Positions 50,601 through 61,022 of a DNA stretch of 64,000 bases are shown in pieces. The DNA lies in the NCBI RefSeq assembly GCF_009908285.1, contig NZ_JAAARM010000025.1, forward strand, positions 34,720-98,719. Reading direction: 5' to 3'. Position numbers and translations under genes: made by a program. Under the pieces are notes generated by a model, which did no database searches, had not been told where the DNA came from, and worked only from the letters and a program-made list of their open reading frames with translations. The stretch comes from Pseudomonas sp. Fl4BN1 (GTDB lineage Bacteria > Pseudomonadota > Gammaproteobacteria > Pseudomonadales > Pseudomonadaceae). Numbering within the stretch: position 1 is the first letter of the stretch; each line of letters begins with the position of its first letter.

Positions 50601-50682
50601 GTAGGAGGCCGCTTGCTGGCGAAGAGGCCCTTGAATGAGGCGCTGTTCTTGAGCGCGCCTTCGCCGGCAAGCCGGCTCCTAC
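50601..50682. repeat. Paired REP palindrome upstream of the acyl-CoA dehydrogenase
   Basis: GTAGGAGGCCGCTTGCTGGC and GCCGGCAAGCCGGCTCCTAC form a REP doublet. A further partial REP (about 50711-50747, TCGCCGGCAAGC then GGCCGCTCCTACAG) follows and overlaps the stop codon of the enoyl-CoA hydratase gene. Confidence 0.8.
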
Positions 50683-50742
50683 AAAATGGGCGCATGGCCC
50701 AAGGGCCCTTTCGCCGGCAAGCGGAACGCCGCCCGGCCGCTC

Positions 50743-51534
50743 CTACAGTCCGGTGAATTTTGGCGGGCGTTTTTCGGTGGCGGCGCGCAGGGCTTCGGCC
50801 CCGTCGGCGCTGCGCCCGCACAGCAGGCCTGCGGCCAGTTCCGCGGCCAGCTGCTGCGCCAGGCTGCGGTCGGCGCCCTGGCGTATCAGCTTCTTGGTCT
50901 GGGCAAAGGCGAAGGTCGGGCCCGTGGCCAGGCGCGCAGCCAGTTCGCTGACATTGCCGATCAACTGCTCATCGGCGCACACCTCGCCGACCAAACCGGC
51001 GGCCAGGGCCCGTTCGGCGCCCCACAACTCATCGAGAAACAGCAGGCGCTTGGCCTGTTCGCTGCCGATCAAGCGCGGCAAGTGCCAGCTGGCACCGGCA
51101 TCCGGCGAGTAGGCCATGCTGGTGTAGCCGGCCTTGAAGCGCGCCGACTGCGCCGCCACCCGCAGGTCGCAGCACAGGGTCAGGTCCATGCCGGCGCCCA
51201 CCGCGGTGCCGTTGATGGCGGCGATGGTGGGTTTTTCCAGGCTGTGCAGGCGGGTCATCAGAGCGTGGGCGGTTTCGGTCCAACCGTAGCTTTCCAGGGC
51301 CCCGCGGGCGTCGGCCGCGGCCCATTCCGCCAGGTCGGCCCCGGCGCAGAAACTGCGGCCAGTGCCGGTCAGCACCAGCACCCGCACCGCCGGATCGCTG
51401 TTGCAGCGTTCCAGCAGAGCGTACAGCTCCTTGAGGGTGGGAATGTCCAGAGCATTGCGCTGCTCCGGGCGATTGAGAGTGATCCAGGCTACGCCGGCTT
51501 CGACCCGGCTGAGCAGCGACGATGAAGGAGTCAT
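50743..51534 (-). CDS. Enoyl-CoA hydratase/isomerase family protein
   Basis: The protein is 263 residues with the crotonase fold: AWITLNRPEQRNALD, the oxyanion-hole GTGRSFCAGADLAEW, and AAINGTAVGAGMDLTLCCDLRVAA. The catalytic Glu usually found in the LPR...G helix region is replaced by Ala-Gly-Ala-Ser context (SPDAGASWHLPRLIG), as in many isomerase/hydratase subfamilies. It would hydrate the product of the adjacent acyl-CoA dehydrogenase. ATG 51534 follows GAGGAC. The TAG stop lies inside a REP-like CTCCTACAG sequence. Confidence 0.9.
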   Translation of the reverse strand: MTPSSSLLSRVEAGVAWITLNRPEQRNALDIPTLKELYALLERCNSDPAVRVLVLTGTGRSFCAGADLAEWAAADARGALESYGWTETAHALMTRLHSLEKPTIAAINGTAVGAGMDLTLCCDLRVAAQSARFKAGYTSMAYSPDAGASWHLPRLIGSEQAKRLLFLDELWGAERALAAGLVGEVCADEQLIGNVSELAARLATGPTFAFAQTKKLIRQGADRSLAQQLAAELAAGLLCGRSADGAEALRAATEKRPPKFTGL

Positions 51535-51830
51535 GTGCGTCCTCGAATTATTCTGGTTGGCGTGAGGGGGTGACTTGAGGGCCATACTAAACGAGTGTTC
51601 AACAAGGCGGCAATTGCTTGCCTGAGTACCTGGGCGCAGCCGAAAAACCAACCTATCTCATTGTTTTTGTTTGGAAAAAAATAGCGCCACGGGGATTGCG
51701 GCGAAGTTGCTGTTACAACTTCGAACAACCCTCGACAAAGCCATACGGCGGTGAGCCTTGGCGAGGGAGCCTGCTTCTGTTCGTGTATTGCCTGGCGGCC
51801 GGCCTGATTCCTGTGTGGTACGCGCGCCCT
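51535..51830. other. Intergenic region between hydratase start and REP array
   Basis: About 300 bp upstream of the hydratase gene hold its promoter region and an AT-richer stretch (51650-51700, with TTTTTGTTTGGAAAAAAATA). No convincing gene or promoter boxes were found. Confidence 0.4.
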
Positions 51831-52684
51831 GTCGGAACTGGCTTGCCAGCGAAGGCGCCCGCCCAGGCGATGCAAGGCTTACGGGCCCCTTCGCCGGCAA
51901 GCCGGCTCCTACAGGGAACTTCACGGTGTATCTGACTGCTGTAGGAGCTGGCTTGCCAGCGAAGGCGTCCGCCCAGGCGATGCAAGGCTTAAGGGCCTCT
52001 TCGCCGGCAAGCCGGCTCCTACGGGGAACTTCACGGTGTATCTAACTGCTGTAGGAGCTGGCTTGCCAGCGAAGGCGTCCGCCCAGGCGATGCAGGGCTT
52101 AAGGGCCTCTTCGCCGGCAAGCCGGCTTCTACAGGGAACTTCACGGTGTATCTGACTGCTGTAGGAGCTGGCTTGCCAGCGAAGGCGTCGGCCCAGGCGA
52201 TGCAAGGCTTAAGGGCCTCTTCGCCGGCAAGCCGGCTCCTACACGGAACTGCAGGGTGTACCTGACGGCTGTAGGAGCTGGCTTGCCAGCGAAGGCGTCG
52301 GCCCAGGCGATGCAAGGCTTAAGGGCCTCTTCGCCGGCAAGCCGGCTCCTACAGGGAACTGCACGGTCTGTCTGACTGCTGTAGGAGCTGGCTTGCCAGC
52401 GAAGGCGTCGGCCCAGGCGATGCAGGGCTTAAGGGCCTCTTCGCCGGCAAGCCGGCTCCTACGGGGAACTGCAGGGTGTATCTGACTGCTGTAGGAGCTG
52501 GCTTGCCAGCGAAGGCGTCCGCCCAGGCGATGCAAGGCTTAAGGGCCTCTTCGCCAGCAAGCCGGCTCCTACAGGGAACTTCACGGTGTATCTGACTGCT
52601 GTAGGAGCTGGCTTGCCAGCGAAGGCGTCGGCCCAGGCGATGCAAGGCTTAAGGGCCTCTTCGCCGGCAAGCCGGCTCCTACAG
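51831..52684. repeat. Tandem REP array, eight units of 110 bp
   Basis: Units begin at 51831 (degenerate), 51941, 52051, 52161, 52271, 52381, 52491 and 52601, an exact 110-bp period. The last is truncated after its second arm. Each unit holds GTAGGAGCTGGCTTGCCAGC, a roughly 34-bp spacer ending AAGGGCCTCT, then TCGCCGGCAAGCCGGCTCCT and a 25-bp linker such as GGGAACTTCACGGTGTATCT. Units differ by a few substitutions. The array lies between the hydratase and permease genes and reaches into the permease stop codon. Frames open across it are artefacts of the repeat. Confidence 0.93.
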
Positions 52685-54082
52685 GGCTGCGGCGGGTTGC
52701 AGTTGGCGCTTGCGCTGCATCAGGTAGTAGGCGCCATAGCACAGGGCGATGAAGCCGGAACCCCAGTACAGGGACGGGCGCTGAGTTTCGTCGAGGGCCA
52801 GGAACACGAACAACGAGCTGCACAGGACGATGCACAGCAGCGGCACCAGGGGGAACCAGGGCGCGCGGTATTTGAGCTGGTGCAGTTGTCCGCCTTCGCG
52901 CAGGAATTGGCGGCGGAAGCGGTACTGGGCCAGGGCGATGACGATCCAGGTCACGGTGCCGGCCATGCCGCTCACCGCCATCAGCACCATGAACAGGGTA
53001 TCGGCGGCGACCACACTGGTCAGCAGCGAGACCAGGGCAAAGCACAGAGTGATGGCCAGGGCTCGCAGTGGTACGCCCTGTTTGCTCAGGGGCGACAGGG
53101 CCTTGGGCGCCATGCCGGATTTGGACATGGCCCAGAGGATGCGCGTGGAGGCATACAGCCCGGAGTTGCCCACCGAGAGGATCGCCGTGAGGATCACGAA
53201 GTTCATCAGGTCCGCCGCATAGGGAATGCCGACCATGTCGAACACCTGGACAAACGGGCTTTCCACCAGCCCGGCCTGCTGCCACGGAATGATCGCCGCC
53301 AGCACCATCACCGCCAGCACGTAGAAAATCAGCACCCGGAACACCACGTTGCGTACCGCTCGGGGGATGCTTTTTTCCGGCTGGTCGGTCTCTCCCGCCG
53401 CCACCCCCATGATCTCGCAGCCCTGGAAGGCATAGACCACGGTCATCATCACCGCGAACACCGCCGACAGGCCGTTGGGAAACAGTGAATCACCGGTCAA
53501 GTTGCTGAACATCGGCGCCGGGGCGCCTCCGGGCAGGTCGATCACGCCGAAAATCACCAGCACGCCAACGATGATGAAGCCCAGGATCGCCGCCACCTTG
53601 ATCCCGGCGAACCAGTACTCGGCCTCGCCAAAGGCGCGCGTGGCCATGGCGTTGATACCGAACAGCAGGGCCACGAAAAATGCCGACCAGTACCAGATCG
53701 GCACTCCGGGGAACCAGCGCTGCATGAGCATGCCGGCTGCCGTGAACTCCAGGCCCACGGTGGTGGCCCAGCTCATCCAGTAGACCCAGCCGATCATGAA
53801 GCCGGTGGCCGGGCCGATGTATTTCGTCGCGTGGGCCTGGAACGAACCCGATACCGGCATCTGTACCGACAGCTCGCCGAGGCAGACCATCACCAGGTAC
53901 ATCAGGAACCCGGCCACCAGGTAGGAGAGGATTGCGCCCCAGGGTCCGCCCTGGTTGATGGTGACCCCGGAGCCCATGAACAGCCCGGTGCCGATCACAC
54001 CGCCCAGGGACAACATGAAGATGTGCCGGCTCTTCAAGGACCGGGTCAGTTGAATGCCTTTACGTTCGGTCGTGGTGGTCAT
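52679..54082 (-). CDS. Amino acid permease, probably arginine-linked (AAT family)
   Basis: The protein is 467 residues with about 12 membrane helices and the amino acid permease signatures LKSRHIFMLSLGGVIGTGLF and GELSVQMPVSGSFQAHATKY. QGCEIMGVAAGETDQPEKSIP and SVGNSGLYASTRILWAMSKSG are also typical. Its synteny with PA4981 beside aruRS suggests uptake of arginine or a related cationic compound (inference). ATG 54082 follows GAGGTG, which overlaps the stop of a 24-codon leader ORF. The TAG stop is part of the last REP arm, so the C-terminus lies directly against the repeat array. Confidence 0.9.
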   Translation of the reverse strand: MTTTTERKGIQLTRSLKSRHIFMLSLGGVIGTGLFMGSGVTINQGGPWGAILSYLVAGFLMYLVMVCLGELSVQMPVSGSFQAHATKYIGPATGFMIGWVYWMSWATTVGLEFTAAGMLMQRWFPGVPIWYWSAFFVALLFGINAMATRAFGEAEYWFAGIKVAAILGFIIVGVLVIFGVIDLPGGAPAPMFSNLTGDSLFPNGLSAVFAVMMTVVYAFQGCEIMGVAAGETDQPEKSIPRAVRNVVFRVLIFYVLAVMVLAAIIPWQQAGLVESPFVQVFDMVGIPYAADLMNFVILTAILSVGNSGLYASTRILWAMSKSGMAPKALSPLSKQGVPLRALAITLCFALVSLLTSVVAADTLFMVLMAVSGMAGTVTWIVIALAQYRFRRQFLREGGQLHQLKYRAPWFPLVPLLCIVLCSSLFVFLALDETQRPSLYWGSGFIALCYGAYYLMQRKRQLQPAAAL

Positions 54083-54091
54083 GTGGGCACC

Positions 54092-54166
54092 TCAGCAGTC
54101 GGTGAGGCGCAAGGCGCGGGTCGATGGGGTAACGCGGGCGGGAAAAGCAGCTTGCAGGCAGTTCAT
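54092..54166 (-). CDS. Candidate 24-residue leader ORF of the permease gene
   Basis: TTGGAG, then ATAATAATA, then ATG 54166 start a frame (MNCLQAAFPARVTPSTRALR then LTDC) that ends at TGA 54092-54094, nine nt before the permease ATG. The permease ribosome-binding site overlaps the leader stop. An A-rich Crc/Hfq-like motif fills the space between Shine-Dalgarno and start codon. Three of the 24 codons are Arg (all CGC). Translation is inferred from the ribosome-binding site and spacing. Confidence 0.48.
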   Translation of the reverse strand: MNCLQAAFPARVTPSTRALRLTDC

Positions 54167-54176
54167 TATTATTATC
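54166..54176 (-). promoter_or_regulatory. A-rich Crc/Hfq-like motif at the permease leader start
   Basis: GATAATAATAA lies between the GGAG and the ATG of the leader ORF, giving a perfect AAnAAnAA. Hfq-Crc bound here would block leader initiation; binding is inferred. Confidence 0.6.
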
Positions 54177-54291
54177 TCCAATAAGCTTCGAAGACCGCGA
54201 CGGGCGCGGCTCCAGGGATTATTGGAAAGCCATGTAAGTTCGGGTTGAAGCAAAAGATCGAAGATGTAAAAAGTCGTAAGGATTTTGTACG

Positions 54292-56543
<2,252 letters not shown>

Positions 56544-56547
<4 letters not shown>

Positions 56548-57323
56548 GGTCTGTCGGCCTGTTGCGCTTTGAGCATGGCGCGATAGCCGGCCTGGCTTTC
56601 CTCCAGCCAGCGCTGGATCGCCCCGCTGTCCACCTGACGCTGCAACTGCACGTCGATCTCGGCCATGCGCGCGGCCAGGGGCGATTGCCGTGACACCGCC
56701 AGGCGCAGGTAATCGACGCTGACCGCCTGGGGCAAGGCGACGATGTCCTCAGCACCCGGCAGTTGCTCGATGAACAGTTGCCCGGTACGGCGCTCATAGG
56801 GAATGAAGTCGATGCGCTGACGGATCAGCTTGCCGAAGTTCTGCTGGCTGCTGGACACCCACTCGATGTTGCCGTGCTGCACCACCTGACGGTCGAAATC
56901 CTGGCCATAGCTTTCGCCGAACAGCAAGCCGCCGCGATAGGCTCGCAGGTCCTGCAACTGCCGGAAGTGCGGCGGATTGCGCCGATTGACGAACAGCGCG
57001 ACTTCTTCACGCAACACCGGCACCCGGGAAAACAGCAGATCTTGCTGACGCTGGCCCGTGCTGTAGGCCAGCACCACATCGACCCGGCCTTCGGCGGCGT
57101 CCAGCAGGCAGCGCTTCCAGTTACCCAGCACCACCACTTGCACCTGATAACCCAGGTCCTCCAGCACCTGGCGCACCAGGCTCGGCGCCAGGCCGCGCAC
57201 CTGCAGGCCGTCGCTCCAGGAGATCGGCGGGTACACCGGGTAGTCGCAGTAACGCAGCAGCGGCTGCGCCGACAGCGAGCCGGCGAGCAAGATCAAGCAC
57301 AGCCCCCAGGCGTGCCGCAACAA
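56544..57323 (-). CDS. Periplasmic binding protein coupled to AruRS
   Basis: A signal peptide (about 1-19, AWGLCLILLAGSLSA) precedes a SBP_bac_3 fold: LRYCDYPVYPPISWSDG, LAPSLVRQVLEDLGYQ, DVVLAYSTGQRQQDLLFS and DFIPYERRTGQ. It lies between aruR and aruS, overlapping the kinase start by 4 bp and starting 1 nt after the aruR stop. It is therefore probably the ligand-binding accessory of the kinase rather than a transport protein. No ATG is available near the signal peptide. TTG 57323 (or TTG 57320) must be the start, presumably by translational coupling to aruR. Confidence 0.83.
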
Positions 57324-57324
57324 T

Positions 57325-58041
57325 TCAGGCGGCCACGCTGGCGGTGAACAGGTAACCGGCGCCGTGGATGGTGATGATCAGCTCCGGCTCGGCCGGATCA
57401 TCGTGCAGCTTGCGCCGCAGCCGGCCCACCAAGACGTCGATGGAGCGGTCGCTGGGTACCCATTCGCGGTTGCGGATCTGGTCCATCAACTGGTCGCGAC
57501 TCAGGGTGTGACCGCTGTTGCGCAGGAACACGCTGAGCAACTGGTACTCACCGTGGGTCAGCAGGGTTTCGCCGCCACGGCGGTCGATCAAGCGGCGGCG
57601 ATCGGTGTCCAGCGCCCAGTCGGCGAACTGCTTGACCGGGCTCGGGCTGGTGGCCATGGGTTGCAACTGCCGCGCATGACGGACCCGCCGCACCAGGTTC
57701 TTGGCCCGGGACACCAGCTCGCGGGGGTTGAGGGGTTTGATCACATAGTCATCGGCGCCGCATTCCAGGCCGACGATGCGGTCGATGTCGTCGTTGCGCC
57801 CGGTGATCAGGATGATCCCCACTTCCGAGCGCACCCGCAGTTCACGGGTCAGGGTCAAGCCGTCCTTGCCCGGCAGGCGGATGTCCAGCATCAGCAGGTC
57901 GACGGTGTGCTGGCCGAGAAAGGTTTCCGCCTGCTCCGCCGTAGCGGCGCAGTGCACCTCGTACCCTTCCTGGGAGAGATAAGCGTGGAGCAGTTCGCGA
58001 ATCAGCGGATCGTCATCGACGATCAATACCCGAGGAGTCAT
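57325..58041 (-). CDS. aruR: OmpR-family response regulator AruR
   Basis: The protein is 238 residues. The receiver (1-120) has the acidic pair in VDDD, phosphoacceptor D53 in LMLDIRLPG, Thr in LITGRND and Lys in YVIKPLNPREL. A winged helix (about 140-235: LLTHGEYQLLSVFLRNSG, RSIDVLVGRLRRKL, TIHGAGYLF) follows. As in P. aeruginosa (PA4983) it is expected to activate the aruHI operon and permease for arginine use through transamination. The start at ATG 58041 has AGGAC upstream. It heads a three-gene signalling operon with the binding protein and AruS. Confidence 0.9.
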   Translation of the reverse strand: MTPRVLIVDDDPLIRELLHAYLSQEGYEVHCAATAEQAETFLGQHTVDLLMLDIRLPGKDGLTLTRELRVRSEVGIILITGRNDDIDRIVGLECGADDYVIKPLNPRELVSRAKNLVRRVRHARQLQPMATSPSPVKQFADWALDTDRRRLIDRRGGETLLTHGEYQLLSVFLRNSGHTLSRDQLMDQIRNREWVPSDRSIDVLVGRLRRKLHDDPAEPELIITIHGAGYLFTASVAA

Positions 58042-58117
58042 CGCCAGTTGTCCTGATGGTTTCTTATTAGAGTTATAGGTCTTGCGTGTTGCAGACTAGC
58101 CATTACTGAACAACCGA

Positions 58118-58765
58118 TCAACAGCCCTCTGTCCGGGCCGTGAAGCCCTTGCCTTCACTGGCCTGCAGCCCCTCGACCCAGGCCTCGCAGATCTGCACAC
58201 CTTGCTGTGGGCTGAACGTCCCGGGGTTGAGCCCGGACTCCAGCCACAAGCCATCGAGCAACGCGCTGAGGCTGATGGCCGCGAGATCGGCGTCGAAGCC
58301 TTCCCAGCCACGTTCCCGCGCCAGACTGGTCAGCATGCTCCCCAGCTCATTGCGGTACTCGGCGTAAGAATGTTCGTGAGCCTGGTTGATCGCTTCGGCA
58401 GTCTTCACCGCGCCCCAGAATGCCAGCCAGGCATCCAGCAGTTTGGGGTCCAGCAACTCGGCGCAAAACGACGCCCGAAAGAACGCCGACAGCCGCTCGC
58501 GGGGAGTCGGAGCGGCCTGGTCCAGGGCCTCACGTAGCAGCGCCATGACCCGCCCGGTGATGGCGCGGTAGGCCTCGGCCACCAGTTCATCCTTGCCGGA
58601 ATAGTGATGGCTGATCAGCCCGACCGAGACCCCTGCCTCAGCGGAAATCTTGCGGATCGAAGCGCCCTGGAAACCGTGGCGCTTGAGGCAGACCAGCGTC
58701 GCCTCGATTAGCTCGGCCTTGCGCAGCCCGGGTTCCAGACGAGAAAAGCGCGCTTCCTGGCTCAT
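58118..58765 (-). CDS. TetR family regulator, BetI-like
   Basis: The protein is 215 residues. The N-terminal helix-turn-helix is LIEATLVCLKRHGFQGASIR, KISAEAGVSVGLISHHYSGK, and the BetI-type C-terminal domain includes LDPKLLDAWLAFWGAVKTAE and ISLSALLDGLWLE. ATG 58765 follows AGGAG; longer frames lack a site. It lies downstream of, and co-directional with, the class II aldolase and PotD-like genes and may control the 58.1-63 kb catabolic island together with the XRE-cupin protein. The ligand is unknown. Confidence 0.88.
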   Translation of the reverse strand: MSQEARFSRLEPGLRKAELIEATLVCLKRHGFQGASIRKISAEAGVSVGLISHHYSGKDELVAEAYRAITGRVMALLREALDQAAPTPRERLSAFFRASFCAELLDPKLLDAWLAFWGAVKTAEAINQAHEHSYAEYRNELGSMLTSLARERGWEGFDADLAAISLSALLDGLWLESGLNPGTFSPQQGVQICEAWVEGLQASEGKGFTARTEGC

Positions 58766-58865
58766 GGGGCAAACTCCTGGGGCAATGACGAAAGAGCAAA
58801 CTGAACGACTGTACAATAAGCTTGCCAGCCCATCCAGCCCGCGGCTCATTGCTACAGGCGTGTAG

Positions 58866-59672
58866 TCAGGCGCGGTAGTCGGGGGCGATCCGCTCCAGCA
58901 GCCGCAGCAATGCAGCCCATGCCAGTTGCATGGCATCCGGATCGTTCAGCTCGCCTTCCTGCAACGGCCGACCGGGGTCATTGAACTGACGTTCGGTGTG
59001 GGCGCACACCTCTGCCGGGGGCAACACTACTTCCCCCGCTGCCTGGGCGGCCAGCTGGATCTCGCAGGCCTTTTCCAGGTAATACATACGCAAGAAAGCC
59101 TGGCTCACGGTTTCGCCCACGGTGAGCAAGCCATGGTTGCGCAGCATCAGCACCGACTTGTCGCCCAGGTCTGCGACCAACCGTTGCTGCTCGCCAAGGT
59201 CCAGGGCCACGCCTTCATAGTCGTGGTAGGCCACGCGACCATAGAACTCCATGGAAATCTGGTTCACCGGCAGCAGCCCGCACTTGAGCGCCGCTACCGC
59301 ACAACCGGCCTTGGTGTGGGTGTGCAGGACGCATTGGGCGTCCTCACGGGCACCGTGAATGGCGCTGTGGATCACGAAGCCTGCCGGATTCACCGGGTAT
59401 GGCGATGGTTCTACGGCACGTCCGTCGAGGTCGATCTTCACCAGGTTGGACGCACTGATCTCGTCGAACATCAGCCCGTAAGGGTTGATCAGGAAGTGGT
59501 GCTCGGGGCCAGGGAGGCGCACCGAGATATGGGTGAAGATCAAGTCGCTCATACGAAAGTGCGCGATCAGTCGGTAACAGGCGGCCAGCTCTTCTCGCAG
59601 GCGCTGTTCGGTGGCGCTGCGTTCAGGCGTGGCACGAGTACTGTGGGTCGGGCTGGAGGCGATATTATTCAT
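58866..59672 (-). CDS. Class II aldolase/adducin family protein
   Basis: The protein is 268 residues. It shows HFRMSDLIFTHISVRLPG, the zinc-binding CVLHTHTKAGCAVAAL and a later LRNHGLLTVGETVSQAFLRM with the third His. It lacks the phosphate-binding Ser-Ser of sugar-phosphate aldolases in a recognisable form, so a non-phosphorylated substrate or decarboxylation is possible. ATG 59672 follows AGGACC. It lies 73 bp after the PotD-like gene, so the two are probably co-transcribed. Function within the island is unknown. Confidence 0.87.
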   Translation of the reverse strand: MNNIASSPTHSTRATPERSATEQRLREELAACYRLIAHFRMSDLIFTHISVRLPGPEHHFLINPYGLMFDEISASNLVKIDLDGRAVEPSPYPVNPAGFVIHSAIHGAREDAQCVLHTHTKAGCAVAALKCGLLPVNQISMEFYGRVAYHDYEGVALDLGEQQRLVADLGDKSVLMLRNHGLLTVGETVSQAFLRMYYLEKACEIQLAAQAAGEVVLPPAEVCAHTERQFNDPGRPLQEGELNDPDAMQLAWAALLRLLERIAPDYRA

Positions 59673-59745
59673 TGTTGGGGTCCTCAGGGCTGTTGGGCTG
59701 GCAAACAATAGGGCTGCACGTCCAGCGACGTCCAGCCCGTTCGGG

Positions 59746-60807
59746 CTACTTGCTGGCCCAGGCGTTGAAACGCTCCTCCAGCTCCTCGCCATGGTCGACC
59801 CAGAACTCGACGTTCATCGCCAGGGCGCCCGCCAGGTTCTGCGCCGAGGTCGGCACCCATTGCGCCAGGGCCGAATCAAGCTGCGCTGCGGCCAAGGTGT
59901 TGGTAGGCCCATAAGGGATCTGCTGCACATACTTGACCTGAGCCTCGGGGCTATTGGCAAAAGCGATGAAGCGCTTGGCCTGGTCCACGTGTTTCGAGCC
60001 CTTGATGATCGCCCAGTAATCCATGCCGTACAGGCTGCCGGGCCAGACCAGCGCCAGCGGCGCGCCGCCTTGCGCAGCTGCGGCGATCCGGCCGCTGTAG
60101 GTCGAAGTCATCACCACGTCGCCAGCAGCCAGCCATTGCGCCGGTTGTGCCCCGGCTTCCCACCATTGGATGTATGGCTTGAGCTCGCCGAGCTTGGCGA
60201 AGGCCCGGTCCACGCCCTCCGGAGTGGCCAGGACCTTATACACATCCTCGACCTTGACCCCGTCGGCCAGCAGCGCGAATTCCAGGTTGTACACCGCGCG
60301 CTTGCGCAATCCGCGCTTGCCAGGGAATTGCTTGACGTCCCAGAAGTCGGCCCAGGACGCGGGCGCCTTGGCCAGCTTGTTGCGGTCATAGGCGATCGCC
60401 ACGCTCCACACCAGCGCCGCTGAGCCACAGGCCTGGGCGGCGTCGGGAATCAATTCCGCAGCACGCCCCAGGACCTTCCAGTCAAGGCGCTCGTACATGC
60501 CTTCGTCGCAACCGCGCATCAGGTCCGGGCCCTCGATCTGCACCACGTCCCAGTCGACGTTGCCGGTGTCGACCATGACCTTGATCCGCGCCATCTCGCC
60601 GTTGTATTCGCTCTGGATCAGTTTGCTGCCGTCGGCCTTGCTGAAGGGTTGGAAGAGCGCCACATCCTGGGCTTTTTGTCCGGCTCCGCCGTATGCCACG
60701 ACAACCATGTCGGGGGCTGCCTGGGCACTGTCCAGGCCCAACATCAGGCTTAGCGCCAGGCTCAGTGTCAGGGAAGAAAAACCGTGCGTAAGGGAGAGCG
60801 CTTTCAT
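59746..60807 (-). CDS. PotD-like ABC transporter binding protein
   Basis: The protein is 353 residues with a signal peptide (about 1-30, SLALSLMLGLDSAQAA) and an SBP_bac_8/PotD fold: VVAYGGAGQKAQDVALFQPF, DVVQIEGPDLMRGCDEGMYE, SVAIAYDRNKLAKAPASWAD, GMDYWAIIKGSKHVDQAKRF. Such proteins bind polyamines or related cations. No permease or ATPase is encoded beside it within the window. ATG 60807 follows GAGGA. An A-rich motif and a 9-bp inverted repeat (TGCCGGTGC/GCACCGGCA) lie just upstream. It is divergent from the flavin oxidoreductase gene. Confidence 0.87.
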   Translation of the reverse strand: MKALSLTHGFSSLTLSLALSLMLGLDSAQAAPDMVVVAYGGAGQKAQDVALFQPFSKADGSKLIQSEYNGEMARIKVMVDTGNVDWDVVQIEGPDLMRGCDEGMYERLDWKVLGRAAELIPDAAQACGSAALVWSVAIAYDRNKLAKAPASWADFWDVKQFPGKRGLRKRAVYNLEFALLADGVKVEDVYKVLATPEGVDRAFAKLGELKPYIQWWEAGAQPAQWLAAGDVVMTSTYSGRIAAAAQGGAPLALVWPGSLYGMDYWAIIKGSKHVDQAKRFIAFANSPEAQVKYVQQIPYGPTNTLAAAQLDSALAQWVPTSAQNLAGALAMNVEFWVDHGEELEERFNAWASK

Positions 60808-60821
60808 CTGTAATTCCTCGT

Positions 60822-60850
60822 GCCGGTGCCAGACCGGCGCGCACCGGCAT
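60822..60850 (-). promoter_or_regulatory. 9-bp inverted repeat in the PotD-like leader
   Basis: TGCCGGTGC and GCACCGGCA flank 11 nt, between the A-rich motif and the ribosome-binding site of the gene at 60807. The mRNA could fold here and affect access to the GAGGA site. Confidence 0.5.
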
Positions 60851-60855
60851 GACCC

Positions 60856-60867
60856 TTTTTTATTGTT
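60856..60867 (-). promoter_or_regulatory. A-rich Crc/Hfq-like motif upstream of the PotD-like gene
   Basis: AACAATAAAAAA, a perfect AAnAAnAA run, lies about 50 nt upstream of ATG 60807 and directly before an AAGGG-TC-ATG that could start an out-of-frame upstream ORF. Binding is inferred. Confidence 0.5.
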
Positions 60868-60966
60868 GTGAGGTGTGTCCCGAAGCGGGCGCAAATCGAA
60901 GCTACTGCATCGGCAAGTAAAAAAACAAGTTGATTTTTTACTACAGGTAAATTTTTATAGAGACAT

Positions 60967-60975
60967 AATAACAAC
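60967..60975 (+). promoter_or_regulatory. A-rich Crc/Hfq-like motif and hairpin upstream of the flavin oxidoreductase
   Basis: AATAACAAC lies 48 nt before ATG 61023. A perfect GCCGAGG/CCTCGGC inverted repeat (60976-60982 and 60996-61002) follows at once. Post-transcriptional control is inferred. Confidence 0.45.
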
Positions 60976-61022
60976 GCCGAGGCCCTGCGCCCTGCCCTCG
61001 GCCTGCCTGGAGTAACCGCAGC

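Noticed and set aside
51658..52645. Overlapping short reading frames across the REP array
   Set aside because: The products are repeats of the same translated REP sequence (SRLAGE..., GLPAK...) in several frames, with no ribosome-binding sites.
51831..52684. Possible CRISPR array
   Set aside because: The 110-bp period, palindromic REP arms and near-identical spacers do not fit CRISPR repeats with unique spacers, and no cas genes are present.
59660..59680. A-rich site at the class II aldolase start
   Set aside because: AACAATGAATAAT breaks the triplet pattern with a G and is partly dictated by the codons, so it was not listed.
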